In this document: positions 12,317-22,393 of the stretch, one piece after another
Position numbering within the stretch: the stretch's first letter is position 1
How the letters are laid out: every line of letters starts with the position of its first letter
Virus record (IMG/VR): IMGVR_UViG_3300021375_000121
Location: 1 to 28,553 of that record
Direction: 5' to 3' (one strand)
Source of the DNA: a virus
Length of the DNA: 28,553 nucleotides
Translations under genes and position numbers: made by a program
Notes under the pieces: generated by a model
Databases searched by the model: none
What the model saw: only the letters and a program-made list of their open reading frames with translations
What the model was told of the DNA's origin: nothing

Positions 12317-15300
12317 ATGCCAAGTCCAACTGATTTTAACCTTTCGCCCTATTATGATGATTTTGCTGAAAATAAAAAGTTTCATAGAATACTTTTTAGA
12401 CCAGCATTTGCCGTTCAAGCGAGAGAGTTAACACAATCACAATCTATTTTGCAAAATCAAATAGAAAGGGTTTCTGACCATCTATTTGAAAAAGGTGCAA
12501 TGGTTATTCCTGGTGAAATAGGTTATGACCTAAATTACTATTCAGTTAAATTAACTTCATTTACAGATTCACAAGCAGTTGGTGTCACACTAGCTGACTT
12601 TGTTGGTTTGACACTAACAGGACAAACTTCAGGTGTTGTTGCGAAAGTAATCAATCAAACAACAACAGATGGTACTGACCCTAATACACTATATGTTAAA
12701 TACATAGATTCAGGAACAAACAGTACAGAAACATCATTTACTGCTGGAGAAACTATTTCAGTTTCAACAACTTTACAAGGACAAGTTACCACGGTTTCTG
12801 CCGTAGCTACTTCTTGTCATACAGGTGCGGCCGCTTACGTGGGTGCTGGTGTATATTACATTAATGGATTTCACGTAGAGGTAACTGAACAAACAATTAT
12901 ACTAGATAAGTATTCTAACACACCATCATACAGAATTGGTTTACAAGTTGCTGAATCATTTGTCACTCCTAATGAAGATTTAAGTTTGACAGATAATGCA
13001 CAAGGCGTATCTAATACAAATGCTCCAGGTGCTCACAGATTTAAAATTCAATTAACACTTAAAAAATTAAGTTTAGCTTCTGCTGAAGATAATAACTTTG
13101 TAGAATTGTTAAGATTAAAAGCTGGTATTATTCAAAACCAAGTTAGAACAACAGAATATGCAGTATTAGAAGATACATTAGCAAGAAGAACATTTGATGA
13201 ATCAGGTGATTATTCAATAAGAGATTTTGAATTAGATATTAGAGAACATTTAAAATCTGGAACTAACAGAGGTATTTACACTTCAGCTAATGGTGGTTTA
13301 GAAACTAAACTTGCATTAGGTCTAGCACCAGGTAAAGCATATGTTAAAGGTTATGAAATTGAAACTCTTGCAACAACTTATGTTGAATTAGACAAAGCGA
13401 GAGATTTTGATACAGAAAATAATTTTAGTACAAAATTTGATGTTGGTAACTTTGTTTATGTAAATAATGTTTATGGGTCTCCAGATGTTGGTTTTGTATC
13501 AGGTTCTACTGAATCATTTAAAGGTCTTAATTTATATGATACAGCTTCGGCAACAAGAGGTACTGAAAATAATGGAACAGGAACAGCAACTAATCAAATT
13601 GGTCGTGCTAAGTCAAGAGGATTTGAATATGCAACAGGAACACCATCAAGTTTTACTTTTTCTTCAAGTGCATTAACAAATACAGTATTTAAAAATTATC
13701 TTTTTGATATTGAAATGTTTACACACTTAAACATTACAACAGCACAAGCATTTACAACTGGTGAAAAAATTACAGGAAGTTCATCAAACTCTACTGCTTT
13801 TGTTCAAAGTATTTCATCAACAGAATCAGCTTCAATTACTAATATATCAGCAGCTAGTCCTGGTGTTGTAGTTTGTTCAGCAAATCATAATTTTATTGAT
13901 GGTCAACAAGTAAGAATTTCAGGTGTGACTGGTTGGGCAATTGATTCAACTGCTACTGATTCAAGTGTTAGAACATATACAGTAAGAGGTTTAGGTCCAG
14001 CAGGTGCAGGTCCTTATGACAGATTTGAATTGTTTGACGCAGATGGCACAACACCAATTAATGTTACCACAGGCGGAACAGGTGGTACCGTAGAACACGG
14101 AACGGTTATTGTTGCAAATGTTCAAGGTGCTTTTAGTGCTGGCGAAACAATCACAGGTTCTACTTCAGGAAACACAGCAGTTATTCAAAATGATGTTGTT
14201 GGATTTAAAGGCGCAAGACACTTTGAATTTTCAGCAGTAAAACAAATTGGACAGCCTGGTACTCCTAACTATACAGCAGACACAGATTTATCAAATACTT
14301 ATGGTGAACAAGTTACCATTACAGGTAACGTAAGTGCTACAAAAAATACTTTTGTAGTAAGAGGTTCAGGAACAAGATTTACAACAGAATTAAAAATTGG
14401 TGACTCAGTTCAAATTAATGATACAGTAGGTAATGTTATAACTACTATTGTAGAAGCAATTGAATCAGATACTTTATTTAAAACAATTGATGTAATACCC
14501 AATGTTAATGATGTATCATCTGCTATCGCAATTAGAAAAAGAGCAAAATTACAAGATACTAATAAAAATATTGCAATATTCCAAATGGGATATGACGCAA
14601 TCAAAACATTAAAAACAACTTCAAACTCCGGACTATCTGATACAAACTTTAAAGTAAGAAGACAATTCTCTATTAGTTTATCTTCAGGTACAGGACAAAT
14701 TTCAGCAGGTAATAATGAAACTTTTGCAAGTTTATTTGAAGGTGATTACATTGTTTCTATTATTAATGTAAACTCAGCTTCTGTTGGTGCAACAGGTAAT
14801 ATTTTAAGTTTAACAGGTAACAATGGTAACGGCAACCCAATCTTTACTTTATCAGGTTCGCCAACAGGTAAAACTTTAGACTTTGATTTTGGTACTGCTT
14901 ATGCAGACGCAGATTTAAAAATTATTGCAACAGTAAATCGTTCTATTGCAAATTCAAAAACAAAAACTTTACAAAATAATACTACTTATCAAGCAAACAA
15001 TCAATCAGAAATACAAAGTGGTATTATATCACTAGGCAAAGCTGATATTCTAAATTTAGATTCTATTAAGATGTCTGCTGACTTTAGTACAGACGCAGTA
15101 TCAGGAGATACAGATGTCACAGATAGATTTGAGTTAGACAATGGTCAAAGAGACAACTTCTATGACATTGGTAGAATAAAACTAAAAACCGGTGCATTGG
15201 CACCAACTGGAAGACTATTAATTCAGTTTGATTACTTCTCTCACGGTGCAGGTGATTATTTTGATGTTGACTCTTATGCAGGTGTTGTTGAATATACATC

Positions 15301-18300
15301 AATACCATCTTATCTTTCAGATACAACAGGTAAAGAATATAGATTAAGTGATTCACTTGACTTTAGACCTAGAGTAGATGACGCAAGTACAATTAATTCA
15401 GGTAATCAAGATAGAAGTTTTGATGGCACAGGTGCTTCAACAATAGATGTTGTAAAATTTGGTGAAGATATAACAGCTGATTTTGAATATTACTTATCAA
15501 GAATTGATAAAGTATTTTTAGATAAAGACGGTAAATTTAAGATAGTTAAGGGAGCTTCTTCTCTTGACCCACAAGTTCCAAAAGGTTTAGATAGTGGTAT
15601 GCATTTATACACATTATCATTAGCACCTTATTCTCGTTCAGTTGAAGAAATTGAAATAGAAAGACAAGATAATAGACGTTATACAATGAGAGATATTGGT
15701 AAGTTAGAAAATAGAATTGAAAATATTGAATATTATACTCAATTATCTTTACTTGAACAAAATGCTCAATCATTACAAATTCAAGACGCAGATGGATTTG
15801 ATAGATTTAAAAACGGATTTGTGGTAGATAACTTTACAGGTCACGGTATTGGTGACGTAGGTAATTTAGATTACAAATGTTCTATGGATATGTCACAAGG
15901 TCAAGTAAGACCAACATTTAAAGAGGATGCAATTCAATTAATTGAAACGGATGATAAAGGTTTTTCTGATGGAGCTTTTATTACCGCACAAGATAGAGTA
16001 TCAGCAAATTATCAAAAGACAGGTGATATTATTACATTACCTTATTCTGAAACAACACTTGTTGACCAACCTTTTGCAAGTAAATTTATTAACGTAAACC
16101 CATTCAACGTATTTACTTGGATTGGTACAATTGATTTAGACCCACCAGGAGATGAGTGGAAAGAAACAGAAAGAGCTCCAGATTTATTAGTTAACCAAAA
16201 TGGTGCCTTTGATACTATGGTTGCAAACCTAGGAAATCCTAATTTAGCACAAGTAGAAATGGGTACAGTTTGGAATGAATGGCAAGATATGTGGGCTGGA
16301 CAACCAATTGATGGTACACGAAGAAATGTTGGTGGTCAGATAAGAGAACAAACATTCGCTAGAGGTGTTCCAAGAAGAGTATTACAAAGACAAGAAATTA
16401 CAACTGTTCAACAAGTAAATCAAACTAGAACAGGTGTTAGAAGTGTTTTAGTTCCTCAAGTTGTTAGAAATTCTTTAGGTGACAGAGTAATTAATGTTGC
16501 ATTTATACCGTTCATTAGAAGTAGAACATTAAATTTCACAGGTGCTAGATTTAAACCTAATACAAGATTATATGGTTTCTTTGATGACCAAGATATTAAC
16601 CAATATATCACACCAACAGGTGGTTCATTAGGAGGCAATATTATTTCAAATGCTCAAGGTGAAGTATCTGGTACGTTTGCAATTCCTGACCCAGCGATTG
16701 ATTCTAATCCAAGATGGAGAACAGGTACAAGAGTATTCAGATTAACAGCTTCAAGTACAGATGATAGAAATTCACAAATTGCTACTGCTGGTGAAGCAGA
16801 CTACACAGCAAGAGGTACTTTAGATACAGTACAAGAAACTATCGTATCAACAAGAGAGCCAAGACTTGTAAGAACAAATGTTACCGAAACTAGAAACATT
16901 GCGAGAACATCAACACGAACAACTACTACGCAGGTTGGTTGGTGGGATCCTCTTGCTCAAACATTCCTAGTTGATGACCCAGGAGGAGTTTTCATAACTT
17001 CACTTGATTGTTTCTTCCAGTCTAAAGACGCAAATATTCCGATTACTCTACAAATTAGAGAAGTCACAAACGGTTATCCGTCAACTACAATTTTACCTTT
17101 TGGTGAAGTGACACTAAATCCTAGTGCAGTAAACACAAGTGCTGATAGTTCAGTTGCTACAACGTTTACATTCCCTAGTCCAATTTATATTCAAGAAAAT
17201 GTTGAATACTCTTTTGTACTATTGGCTAACTCACAAGATTATAATGCTTGGGTTGCTAGAATTGGTGAAAATCAAATTAATTCTAATAGAACAATATCAC
17301 AACAACCTTATGCCGGTGTTATGTTCAAATCACAAAACGGTTCTACTTGGACTGCTGAACAAAATGAAGACATTAAGTTTAAAATTAAACGTGCAGAGTT
17401 TGACATTGCAAACACAGGTAAGTTAACATTAGCTAATGACTTCTTACCAGTAAGAAAATTAAAAACTAATTCTTTAAGAACAACATCTGGTTTTAAAAAG
17501 ATTAGAGTTTCACATCCAAACCACGGTATGCACGGAACAACTAATAGTGTTACCATTGCAGGTGTGCCTTCAGGTACTTACAATGGATTAGCAAGTGCAG
17601 ATATTAACGGAACATATACTTCGATTTCAAATATAACTCTTGATAGTTATGAAATAGAATCAACAAGTTCTACAAATGCAACAGCAACAGGTGATATTGG
17701 TGGTGCAGCTATAACGGCTTCACAAAACAGAGCATTTGATTTATTAAATTTAAATATTCAAACTATGACTTTACCTGATACAGGCATTTCATATACTTTA
17801 AGACCTACAACTGGTAAATCAGTTCACGGTTCAGAAACAGAATTTATAAGAACAACATCAGCAAATGAAATTTCAGTAATTGCTGGAGATAATATATACT
17901 TTACATCACCTCAATATGTTTGTTCAAGAATTAATGAAACATCAAAACTTGCTGGTGCTTTATCATTGATTACACAATTAAGTTTAACTTCAAGCAATAC
18001 TAAACTATCGCCTGTTGTTGACTTAGCAAGAATTAGTGCAGTTACCGTACAAAATAGATTGAATAGTCCAACAACAAGTAATCATCCTGATTTTGTTGCA
18101 GATACAGAACCATCAGGTTCATCTACAGCGGCTATTTACTGTACAAGACCAATTAAACTTGATAACTTAACTACTGCTCTTGATGTTAGATTAACTTCAA
18201 ACATTAGAGGTTCATCAATAGTAGAAGTTTATTACAGAATATCAGGTGGTGAAGAACAAAGAAAATTAGATGACTTAAACTGGATTCCTTTCAACGGCAC

Positions 18301-18481
18301 CGGCAGAGAAGACACAACTGTTGTTCCAGCAGAAAATTCAGGAGATTTCAAAGAATACAAATATAGTGAAAGTGCTATAACAGAGTTTAATACGTTCCAA
18401 ATTAAAATAGTAATGAAAGGAACCAATTCATCATATCCTCCAAGAATTAGTGATATGAGAGCAATTGCGTTGGCTGTATAA
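12317..18481 (+). CDS. giant baseplate/fibre-linked structural protein (DUF4815-like), 2,054 residues
   Basis: The N-terminus (SPTDFNLSPYYDDFAENKKF, then HRILFRPAFAVQARELTQ and the SDHLFEKGAMVIPGE segment) matches the DUF4815-type start of large phage structural proteins. Modules in order: GE-x-I-G type repeats near 141, 478 and 604; a FCCH-like beta module near 520 (SANHNFIDGQQVRISGV); a long central region; a conserved core at about 1540-1700 (GWWDPLAQTFLVDDPGGVFI); a second FCCH-like module near 1731 (SHPNHGMHG); and a C-terminal domain (VEVYYRISGGEEQ). It follows gp8 by 15 bp with an AGGGGA ribosome site. It probably acts as the outer wedge or fibre anchor, covering roles of T4 gp7 or gp10; this is inference. 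Confidence 0.78.
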   Translation: MPSPTDFNLSPYYDDFAENKKFHRILFRPAFAVQARELTQSQSILQNQIERVSDHLFEKGAMVIPGEIGYDLNYYSVKLTSFTDSQAVGVTLADFVGLTLTGQTSGVVAKVINQTTTDGTDPNTLYVKYIDSGTNSTETSFTAGETISVSTTLQGQVTTVSAVATSCHTGAAAYVGAGVYYINGFHVEVTEQTIILDKYSNTPSYRIGLQVAESFVTPNEDLSLTDNAQGVSNTNAPGAHRFKIQLTLKKLSLASAEDNNFVELLRLKAGIIQNQVRTTEYAVLEDTLARRTFDESGDYSIRDFELDIREHLKSGTNRGIYTSANGGLETKLALGLAPGKAYVKGYEIETLATTYVELDKARDFDTENNFSTKFDVGNFVYVNNVYGSPDVGFVSGSTESFKGLNLYDTASATRGTENNGTGTATNQIGRAKSRGFEYATGTPSSFTFSSSALTNTVFKNYLFDIEMFTHLNITTAQAFTTGEKITGSSSNSTAFVQSISSTESASITNISAASPGVVVCSANHNFIDGQQVRISGVTGWAIDSTATDSSVRTYTVRGLGPAGAGPYDRFELFDADGTTPINVTTGGTGGTVEHGTVIVANVQGAFSAGETITGSTSGNTAVIQNDVVGFKGARHFEFSAVKQIGQPGTPNYTADTDLSNTYGEQVTITGNVSATKNTFVVRGSGTRFTTELKIGDSVQINDTVGNVITTIVEAIESDTLFKTIDVIPNVNDVSSAIAIRKRAKLQDTNKNIAIFQMGYDAIKTLKTTSNSGLSDTNFKVRRQFSISLSSGTGQISAGNNETFASLFEGDYIVSIINVNSASVGATGNILSLTGNNGNGNPIFTLSGSPTGKTLDFDFGTAYADADLKIIATVNRSIANSKTKTLQNNTTYQANNQSEIQSGIISLGKADILNLDSIKMSADFSTDAVSGDTDVTDRFELDNGQRDNFYDIGRIKLKTGALAPTGRLLIQFDYFSHGAGDYFDVDSYAGVVEYTSIPSYLSDTTGKEYRLSDSLDFRPRVDDASTINSGNQDRSFDGTGASTIDVVKFGEDITADFEYYLSRIDKVFLDKDGKFKIVKGASSLDPQVPKGLDSGMHLYTLSLAPYSRSVEEIEIERQDNRRYTMRDIGKLENRIENIEYYTQLSLLEQNAQSLQIQDADGFDRFKNGFVVDNFTGHGIGDVGNLDYKCSMDMSQGQVRPTFKEDAIQLIETDDKGFSDGAFITAQDRVSANYQKTGDIITLPYSETTLVDQPFASKFINVNPFNVFTWIGTIDLDPPGDEWKETERAPDLLVNQNGAFDTMVANLGNPNLAQVEMGTVWNEWQDMWAGQPIDGTRRNVGGQIREQTFARGVPRRVLQRQEITTVQQVNQTRTGVRSVLVPQVVRNSLGDRVINVAFIPFIRSRTLNFTGARFKPNTRLYGFFDDQDINQYITPTGGSLGGNIISNAQGEVSGTFAIPDPAIDSNPRWRTGTRVFRLTASSTDDRNSQIATAGEADYTARGTLDTVQETIVSTREPRLVRTNVTETRNIARTSTRTTTTQVGWWDPLAQTFLVDDPGGVFITSLDCFFQSKDANIPITLQIREVTNGYPSTTILPFGEVTLNPSAVNTSADSSVATTFTFPSPIYIQENVEYSFVLLANSQDYNAWVARIGENQINSNRTISQQPYAGVMFKSQNGSTWTAEQNEDIKFKIKRAEFDIANTGKLTLANDFLPVRKLKTNSLRTTSGFKKIRVSHPNHGMHGTTNSVTIAGVPSGTYNGLASADINGTYTSISNITLDSYEIESTSSTNATATGDIGGAAITASQNRAFDLLNLNIQTMTLPDTGISYTLRPTTGKSVHGSETEFIRTTSANEISVIAGDNIYFTSPQYVCSRINETSKLAGALSLITQLSLTSSNTKLSPVVDLARISAVTVQNRLNSPTTSNHPDFVADTEPSGSSTAAIYCTRPIKLDNLTTALDVRLTSNIRGSSIVEVYYRISGGEEQRKLDDLNWIPFNGTGREDTTVVPAENSGDFKEYKYSESAITEFNTFQIKIVMKGTNSSYPPRISDMRAIALAV

Positions 18482-18705
18482 TGAGTTATAAATTAAAAGT
18501 TGAAGGACAATCAAGTTTAGTAAGAGATTCGCATAATAAAGCAATTATCAATACTAACACTTCGGAATATCAACTTTATATGGCAAGAATTAGTCAAAGA
18601 AAAAGTCAAAGTGACCAAATTAAAGGCGCTTGTAGAGAAATAAATAATCTAAAGAAAGAATTATTAGAAATAAAAAGTTTGATTAAAGAGGTAATTAAAA
18701 GCTAA
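18481..18705 (+). CDS. small coiled-coil phage protein, 74 residues
   Basis: Its ATG overlaps the stop of the giant gene by one base and its own stop overlaps the next ATG, so all three are translationally coupled. The N-terminal half (YKLKVEGQSSLVRDSHNKAIINT) resembles small conserved proteins of cyanomyoviruses. The C-terminal half is a heptad-like helix (EINNLKKELLEIKSLIKEVI) likely to form a coiled coil. Its place between structural genes suggests an accessory or chaperone role for fibre assembly; no direct evidence. Confidence 0.7.
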   Translation: MSYKLKVEGQSSLVRDSHNKAIINTNTSEYQLYMARISQRKSQSDQIKGACREINNLKKELLEIKSLIKEVIKS

Positions 18706-19628
18706 TGGCAATAAGACAAATAAATCCAACAGATAGTTTAGAAACTTTAAGAAGTCAATTTAATACATTGGCTGCTCAAGACTTTGGTGATATTGACGCT
18801 TTAGATTCTTCAATTTCATCAACAAGTATTGTTGGCGCTATGAACGAATTGATTACTTTCGTATCGGCTGCTGAAGGTTTTTTTGTAGTTGACTCAACAT
18901 CTACAAGACAGTTAGTAGGTTCTGGTCAAGAATTAACTTTTTTAGGAACAACAAATGAAACAACTGTACAAGTTCAAGCTACTGATACAGTAGTTGTAGG
19001 ATTACCGTCAGATGTAACCATTTCAAGTTCGTTGTCAGTAGGTTCTTCAGGTATTGCAACAACAAGTGGTGGTAATATAACTGCTGATGGTGAATTAAAA
19101 ACAAATACTATCAATGATAAATCTGGTGGTGCAATCGCTATTAACGCTACTATTAACGTTACCGGTGACGCAACTTTAGGTTCAATCAATGTATCAGGAA
19201 ATGTAATTCAATCAAACAATTCTAATACAGTCACAATTAGTGATAATCTATCAATTGGTGGTACTAATAAAATTACTGTAAACGGAACAGAATTAGGTGG
19301 TATTGCTAGTGATATTAATACTCTATCAGGAGAAACATCTTTTGGTTCATCTATTAGACTGTTGCCTAATAAATTATTTATTTTTGAAGGTGCTACATCT
19401 GATAATTTTGAAACAGCATTAACGGTAACAAATCCTACACAAGATAATGTGATTAGTTTTCCAGACGCAACAGGTGATGTTATGATTACAGGTGCAGTTG
19501 GTCAAGTAGCTACATCAAACTTAGCTGACGGAGCTGTGACGGCGGCTAAACTAAATAGTGTTGTAAGTTTAGTATTGTACAATAGTTCAGGCGTTGCCTT
19601 AAAAACATTGTATGGTGCAGGTGCATAA
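18705..19628 (+). CDS. fibre-like structural protein, 307 residues
   Basis: The N-terminus (INPTDSLETLRSQFNTLAAQ, then ...SISSTSIVGAMNELITFVSAAEGFF) is helical and recurs in marine phage fibre-like proteins. The rest is Ser/Thr/Gly/Asn-rich beta repeats ('S-L-S-V-G-S', 'I-N-V-T-G-D-A-T-L', 'N-L-S-I-G-G') that look like a trimeric beta-helix or shaft. The C-terminus contains the common 'LADGAVTAAKLNS' linker, often found just before receptor-binding tips. It resembles the 532-residue protein in composition but lacks the cupredoxin-like tail. Confidence 0.7.
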   Translation: MAIRQINPTDSLETLRSQFNTLAAQDFGDIDALDSSISSTSIVGAMNELITFVSAAEGFFVVDSTSTRQLVGSGQELTFLGTTNETTVQVQATDTVVVGLPSDVTISSSLSVGSSGIATTSGGNITADGELKTNTINDKSGGAIAINATINVTGDATLGSINVSGNVIQSNNSNTVTISDNLSIGGTNKITVNGTELGGIASDINTLSGETSFGSSIRLLPNKLFIFEGATSDNFETALTVTNPTQDNVISFPDATGDVMITGAVGQVATSNLADGAVTAAKLNSVVSLVLYNSSGVALKTLYGAGA

Positions 19629-19640
19629 TGGAGATATATA

Positions 19641-20621
19641 ATGGCAGTAGTACGACCAGTTTACTTAAATAATGGAAACGTCCAGCAAATGGACGATACA
19701 ATGTTTGGTTTACTAAAAGATAGATTCAGATATCAATTTCAACAAGCAAGTCCAATAACATTATCAGTAGTAAATTCAGGTGGTAATCTTTCAGGTTTAC
19801 CTATAACAGATACACGTATGCAGGCCGGCGCTATGGTAACAAGAGCAGGTGATGGAACATCCGGTGATGATGGCGCTGCTGAATTTCCACCAGAATCTTC
19901 AACAGGCGAACCAACACAATTAGATATAAACTATTCAAAAATCAATGAAACAATATCTACAGCACCGACTTTACAATCGGATGATGGCAAAAGATATTTC
20001 TGTTATATTGATGATAATAATAATATCAAAGCAATGAATCACGGAGATATGTTAGATACATTAGTTAGACCAGTTATTGATGAATTGGTTGCAGGCACAA
20101 ATACAAGTGACCAGGCAGGAACATATTTTATAGATACTTCATCATCATTAGGTGCAAATCAACAATTAGTTTCTTCAACTGCCGTATTTTTAGATACAAG
20201 AGCAAACTTAGCTGCTTATACAGCAAGTGGTATTGGTGAAGTACAAGACCAACCTACAACAATTAATAGTTATTATCTAAAGAAAAATATTATAAGTTCT
20301 CCAACACTTTCAGTATTGCCATTAATATTAAGAAGTGATAATAATATACAAGAATTCGCAATTTCTACAATTGATACTATTGCAAGTGAATTAATGCAAG
20401 TCGAAACAATTAATAGTGCTGGTGGTTTTAAAATTAGATATAATATCAATGGTACAGGAACAAACAGAGGTTCTGGAATGATTGACACTAGATTAACAGG
20501 TGGTTCAGGTAATTATCAAACTCGTAAAGTTAGTGATAACGATTACAGAGCTCAAGAGTTTCCAAACGGAACACCAACAACAATTAACTCTTACTTTTTG
20601 AAGATACAAAAAACATCTTAA
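19641..20621 (+). CDS. virion structural protein, 326 residues
   Basis: Ribosome site GGAG precedes MAVVRPVYLNNGNVQQMDDT. The protein starts with a short extended segment, then a helix (DTMFGLLKDRFRYQFQQ), then mixed beta strands. Two paired sections end in 'TTINSYYLKK' and 'TTINSYFLKI', suggesting an internal duplication of the C-terminal strand unit. The overall layout matches a conserved structural protein near the fibre genes of cyanomyoviruses. Exact position in the virion is unknown. Confidence 0.68.
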   Translation: MAVVRPVYLNNGNVQQMDDTMFGLLKDRFRYQFQQASPITLSVVNSGGNLSGLPITDTRMQAGAMVTRAGDGTSGDDGAAEFPPESSTGEPTQLDINYSKINETISTAPTLQSDDGKRYFCYIDDNNNIKAMNHGDMLDTLVRPVIDELVAGTNTSDQAGTYFIDTSSSLGANQQLVSSTAVFLDTRANLAAYTASGIGEVQDQPTTINSYYLKKNIISSPTLSVLPLILRSDNNIQEFAISTIDTIASELMQVETINSAGGFKIRYNINGTGTNRGSGMIDTRLTGGSGNYQTRKVSDNDYRAQEFPNGTPTTINSYFLKIQKTS

Positions 20622-20630
20622 TTATGAATT

Positions 20631-21359
20631 ATGAATATATTATTAACAGGCGGTGATGGCTTTATAGGTAAGAACCTACAAAATCATTTAAGCAAAAATC
20701 ACACAGTAATAAACATAGATAAAATTTCAGGTTACGATTTATTAACTTGTGATTTACACTATAACGCAGACGTTGTTATTCATTTAGCAGGTCTATCTGG
20801 CGTTAGAGATAGTATGCAATATCCTGAAGAATATTGGAAACAAAATGTAATTGCTGGTCAAAGACTATTTGATTTCTTTAAAGATACTAAAATACTGTAT
20901 GCGAGTTCATCAACAGCATATGAACCTTGGAGAAATCCTTATGCAATGAGTAAATACAGTCTTGAACAAATTGCACCAGAGAATAGTGTAGGTATGAGAT
21001 TTACAACTGTTTATGGTCCTAATGCAAAACCAAATATGTTGATACCTAAAATATTACAAAATGATGTATCATATATTAATACAAATCACAAAAGAGATTT
21101 TATACACGTAGATGATATTATTAGTGCAATTGATATATTAATGATAGAAAATGTAAAAGGTGTATTAGATATAGGCACAGGTCATACTCACGACTTGGTA
21201 GATATTGTTGATTACTTTAAGATTGATTGCGAAAGACGTATAGGCGGCGAAAACGAAAGACTGGATAATACAGCTGATACAACTACACTAAATAGATTAG
21301 GGTGGAAACCTAAAGTAAATTTATATAACTATATAAAGGAAATGAGAAATGTTAACTGA
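20631..21359 (+). CDS. NAD-dependent sugar epimerase/dehydratase
   Basis: An extended short-chain dehydrogenase/reductase of 242 residues, shorter than the usual 300-340. The Rossmann motif is G7-G8-D9-G10-F11-I12-G13. The catalytic set is S93/S94/T95 and Y104-x3-K108 (PYAMSKYSLEQ), followed by the substrate loop MRFTTVYGPNAKPN. These mark UDP-glucose 4-epimerase-type enzymes acting on nucleotide sugars. The shortness lies mostly in the C-terminal substrate domain, so its substrate is uncertain. No Shine-Dalgarno; translation may depend on coupling to the structural gene 9 nt upstream. It points into the sugar operon at 21824-28553 and probably feeds it. Confidence 0.85.
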   Translation: MNILLTGGDGFIGKNLQNHLSKNHTVINIDKISGYDLLTCDLHYNADVVIHLAGLSGVRDSMQYPEEYWKQNVIAGQRLFDFFKDTKILYASSSTAYEPWRNPYAMSKYSLEQIAPENSVGMRFTTVYGPNAKPNMLIPKILQNDVSYINTNHKRDFIHVDDIISAIDILMIENVKGVLDIGTGHTHDLVDIVDYFKIDCERRIGGENERLDNTADTTTLNRLGWKPKVNLYNYIKEMRNVN

Positions 21360-21846
21360 AGTAAATTTAAAAGAACATTTGATTAAAGCATATTTTGTCA
21401 ATGAAGACCGAACCGTTATAGAAGTATTATATACTTCAAAAGATTTCAAAGAAAATCATAGTCATATTGTTGAATACGACCCAAATCATCCTGATTGTAA
21501 AGCTTTATTAGAAGTAATGAGTTTAGATGACCTACACGAGTCGACTTATAATCAGAAAAAAGAAGAGCGAAAACTATTTGAAGCAGAGGCTACCAAAATT
21601 GCTCAAAAAATAGGCCTGGTTTTTGATATGAATAAACTTGATACTAAATTTTATCCTCTATTGGTAAAGTCTATATTTGAAGAAGTTAATAATGAAGACC
21701 ATTTATTTGCATTAAAACTGGCATTATTTGAAGTAGAAAAAATCAGAGATTCTAAAAATACTGATTTAAAAAAGAAGCTAAGACAATCTAAAACAAAGTC
21801 AGATTGTTTATTAAATGCTTTAACTATTGTTCAAGAAAATAGTTAG
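21349..21846 (+). CDS. conserved phage protein, 165 residues
   Basis: Overlaps the epimerase by 11 nt, with AGGA upstream. The N-terminal half (MLTEVNLKEHLIKAYFVNED, then a 'YDPNHPDCKALLEVMSLDDLHEST' region) resembles a conserved protein of marine T4-like phages of unknown function. The middle is a charged helix (NQKKEERKLFEAEATKIAQK) and the C-terminus is helical and basic. Its last 23 bp overlap the end of the convergent leftward glycosyltransferase-like gene. Confidence 0.65.
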   Translation: MLTEVNLKEHLIKAYFVNEDRTVIEVLYTSKDFKENHSHIVEYDPNHPDCKALLEVMSLDDLHESTYNQKKEERKLFEAEATKIAQKIGLVFDMNKLDTKFYPLLVKSIFEEVNNEDHLFALKLALFEVEKIRDSKNTDLKKKLRQSKTKSDCLLNALTIVQENS

Positions 21847-22393
21847 ACCACCAACCAGTCCAACCTTTTTCCATCAGATGTTGCATTTGTCCTAAAGTTA
21901 CCATACTAGCATTTTCTGGTGGTTTATATAAATTATTTTTTATAGATGGACAGAATTTACCAAACTTTTGATATTCTATCTCACGATAATAAAACTCATC
22001 ACTACCTTTATTATATACTTTCAAATATTCTTTATCATTTGATTTAAATTTTTTCCATATGTGAGATACGTCACCTGTCCAAGATACAACAGACGAGTTC
22101 AAAGGTGTATGTGCTGGTTCTCTCCACCAACTATCATCTAGTAATGTAAAGTGATGTCTTCTTAAATCAGGTAACTTATCATATATTACCATATCTAAAT
22201 CAAAATATATATTTTGGCCATCTTTAAATTTATTATACATTTGAAGTTTGTTATACCAATTGCCATAAAGGTCTTTAGTAATAACTTCAAACTTATCATA
22301 TTTAATACCTGAATACGTGTCAATCATATGTTTTAGATTCTTGACGTGCCAATCTGTATAATAATCACCAAACTTACAACATATTATTCTCAT
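21824..22393 (-). CDS. glycosyltransferase-like protein (GT-A, DxD)
   Basis: 189 residues from the ATG at 22393, chosen because it overlaps the upstream stop as ATGA; a TTG two codons earlier is possible but less likely. The GT-A fold pattern is present: an N-terminal strand (MRIICCKFGDYYTDWHVKNL), then a hydrophobic strand ending in D65-L66-D67 (IYFDLDMVIYD), the usual metal and nucleotide-sugar site. The C-terminal part is rich in Trp and Tyr (DDSWWREP, EKGWTGWWSN). Small phage glycosyltransferases of this kind occur in cyanomyoviruses. It is the last gene of the leftward sugar operon. Confidence 0.7.
   Translation of the reverse strand: MRIICCKFGDYYTDWHVKNLKHMIDTYSGIKYDKFEVITKDLYGNWYNKLQMYNKFKDGQNIYFDLDMVIYDKLPDLRRHHFTLLDDSWWREPAHTPLNSSVVSWTGDVSHIWKKFKSNDKEYLKVYNKGSDEFYYREIEYQKFGKFCPSIKNNLYKPPENASMVTLGQMQHLMEKGWTGWWSNYFLEQ

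Noticed and set aside
21824-21846. Terminator between the convergent gene blocks
   Set aside because: The two genes overlap by 23 bp and no hairpin with a T-run is visible there, so none is annotated.
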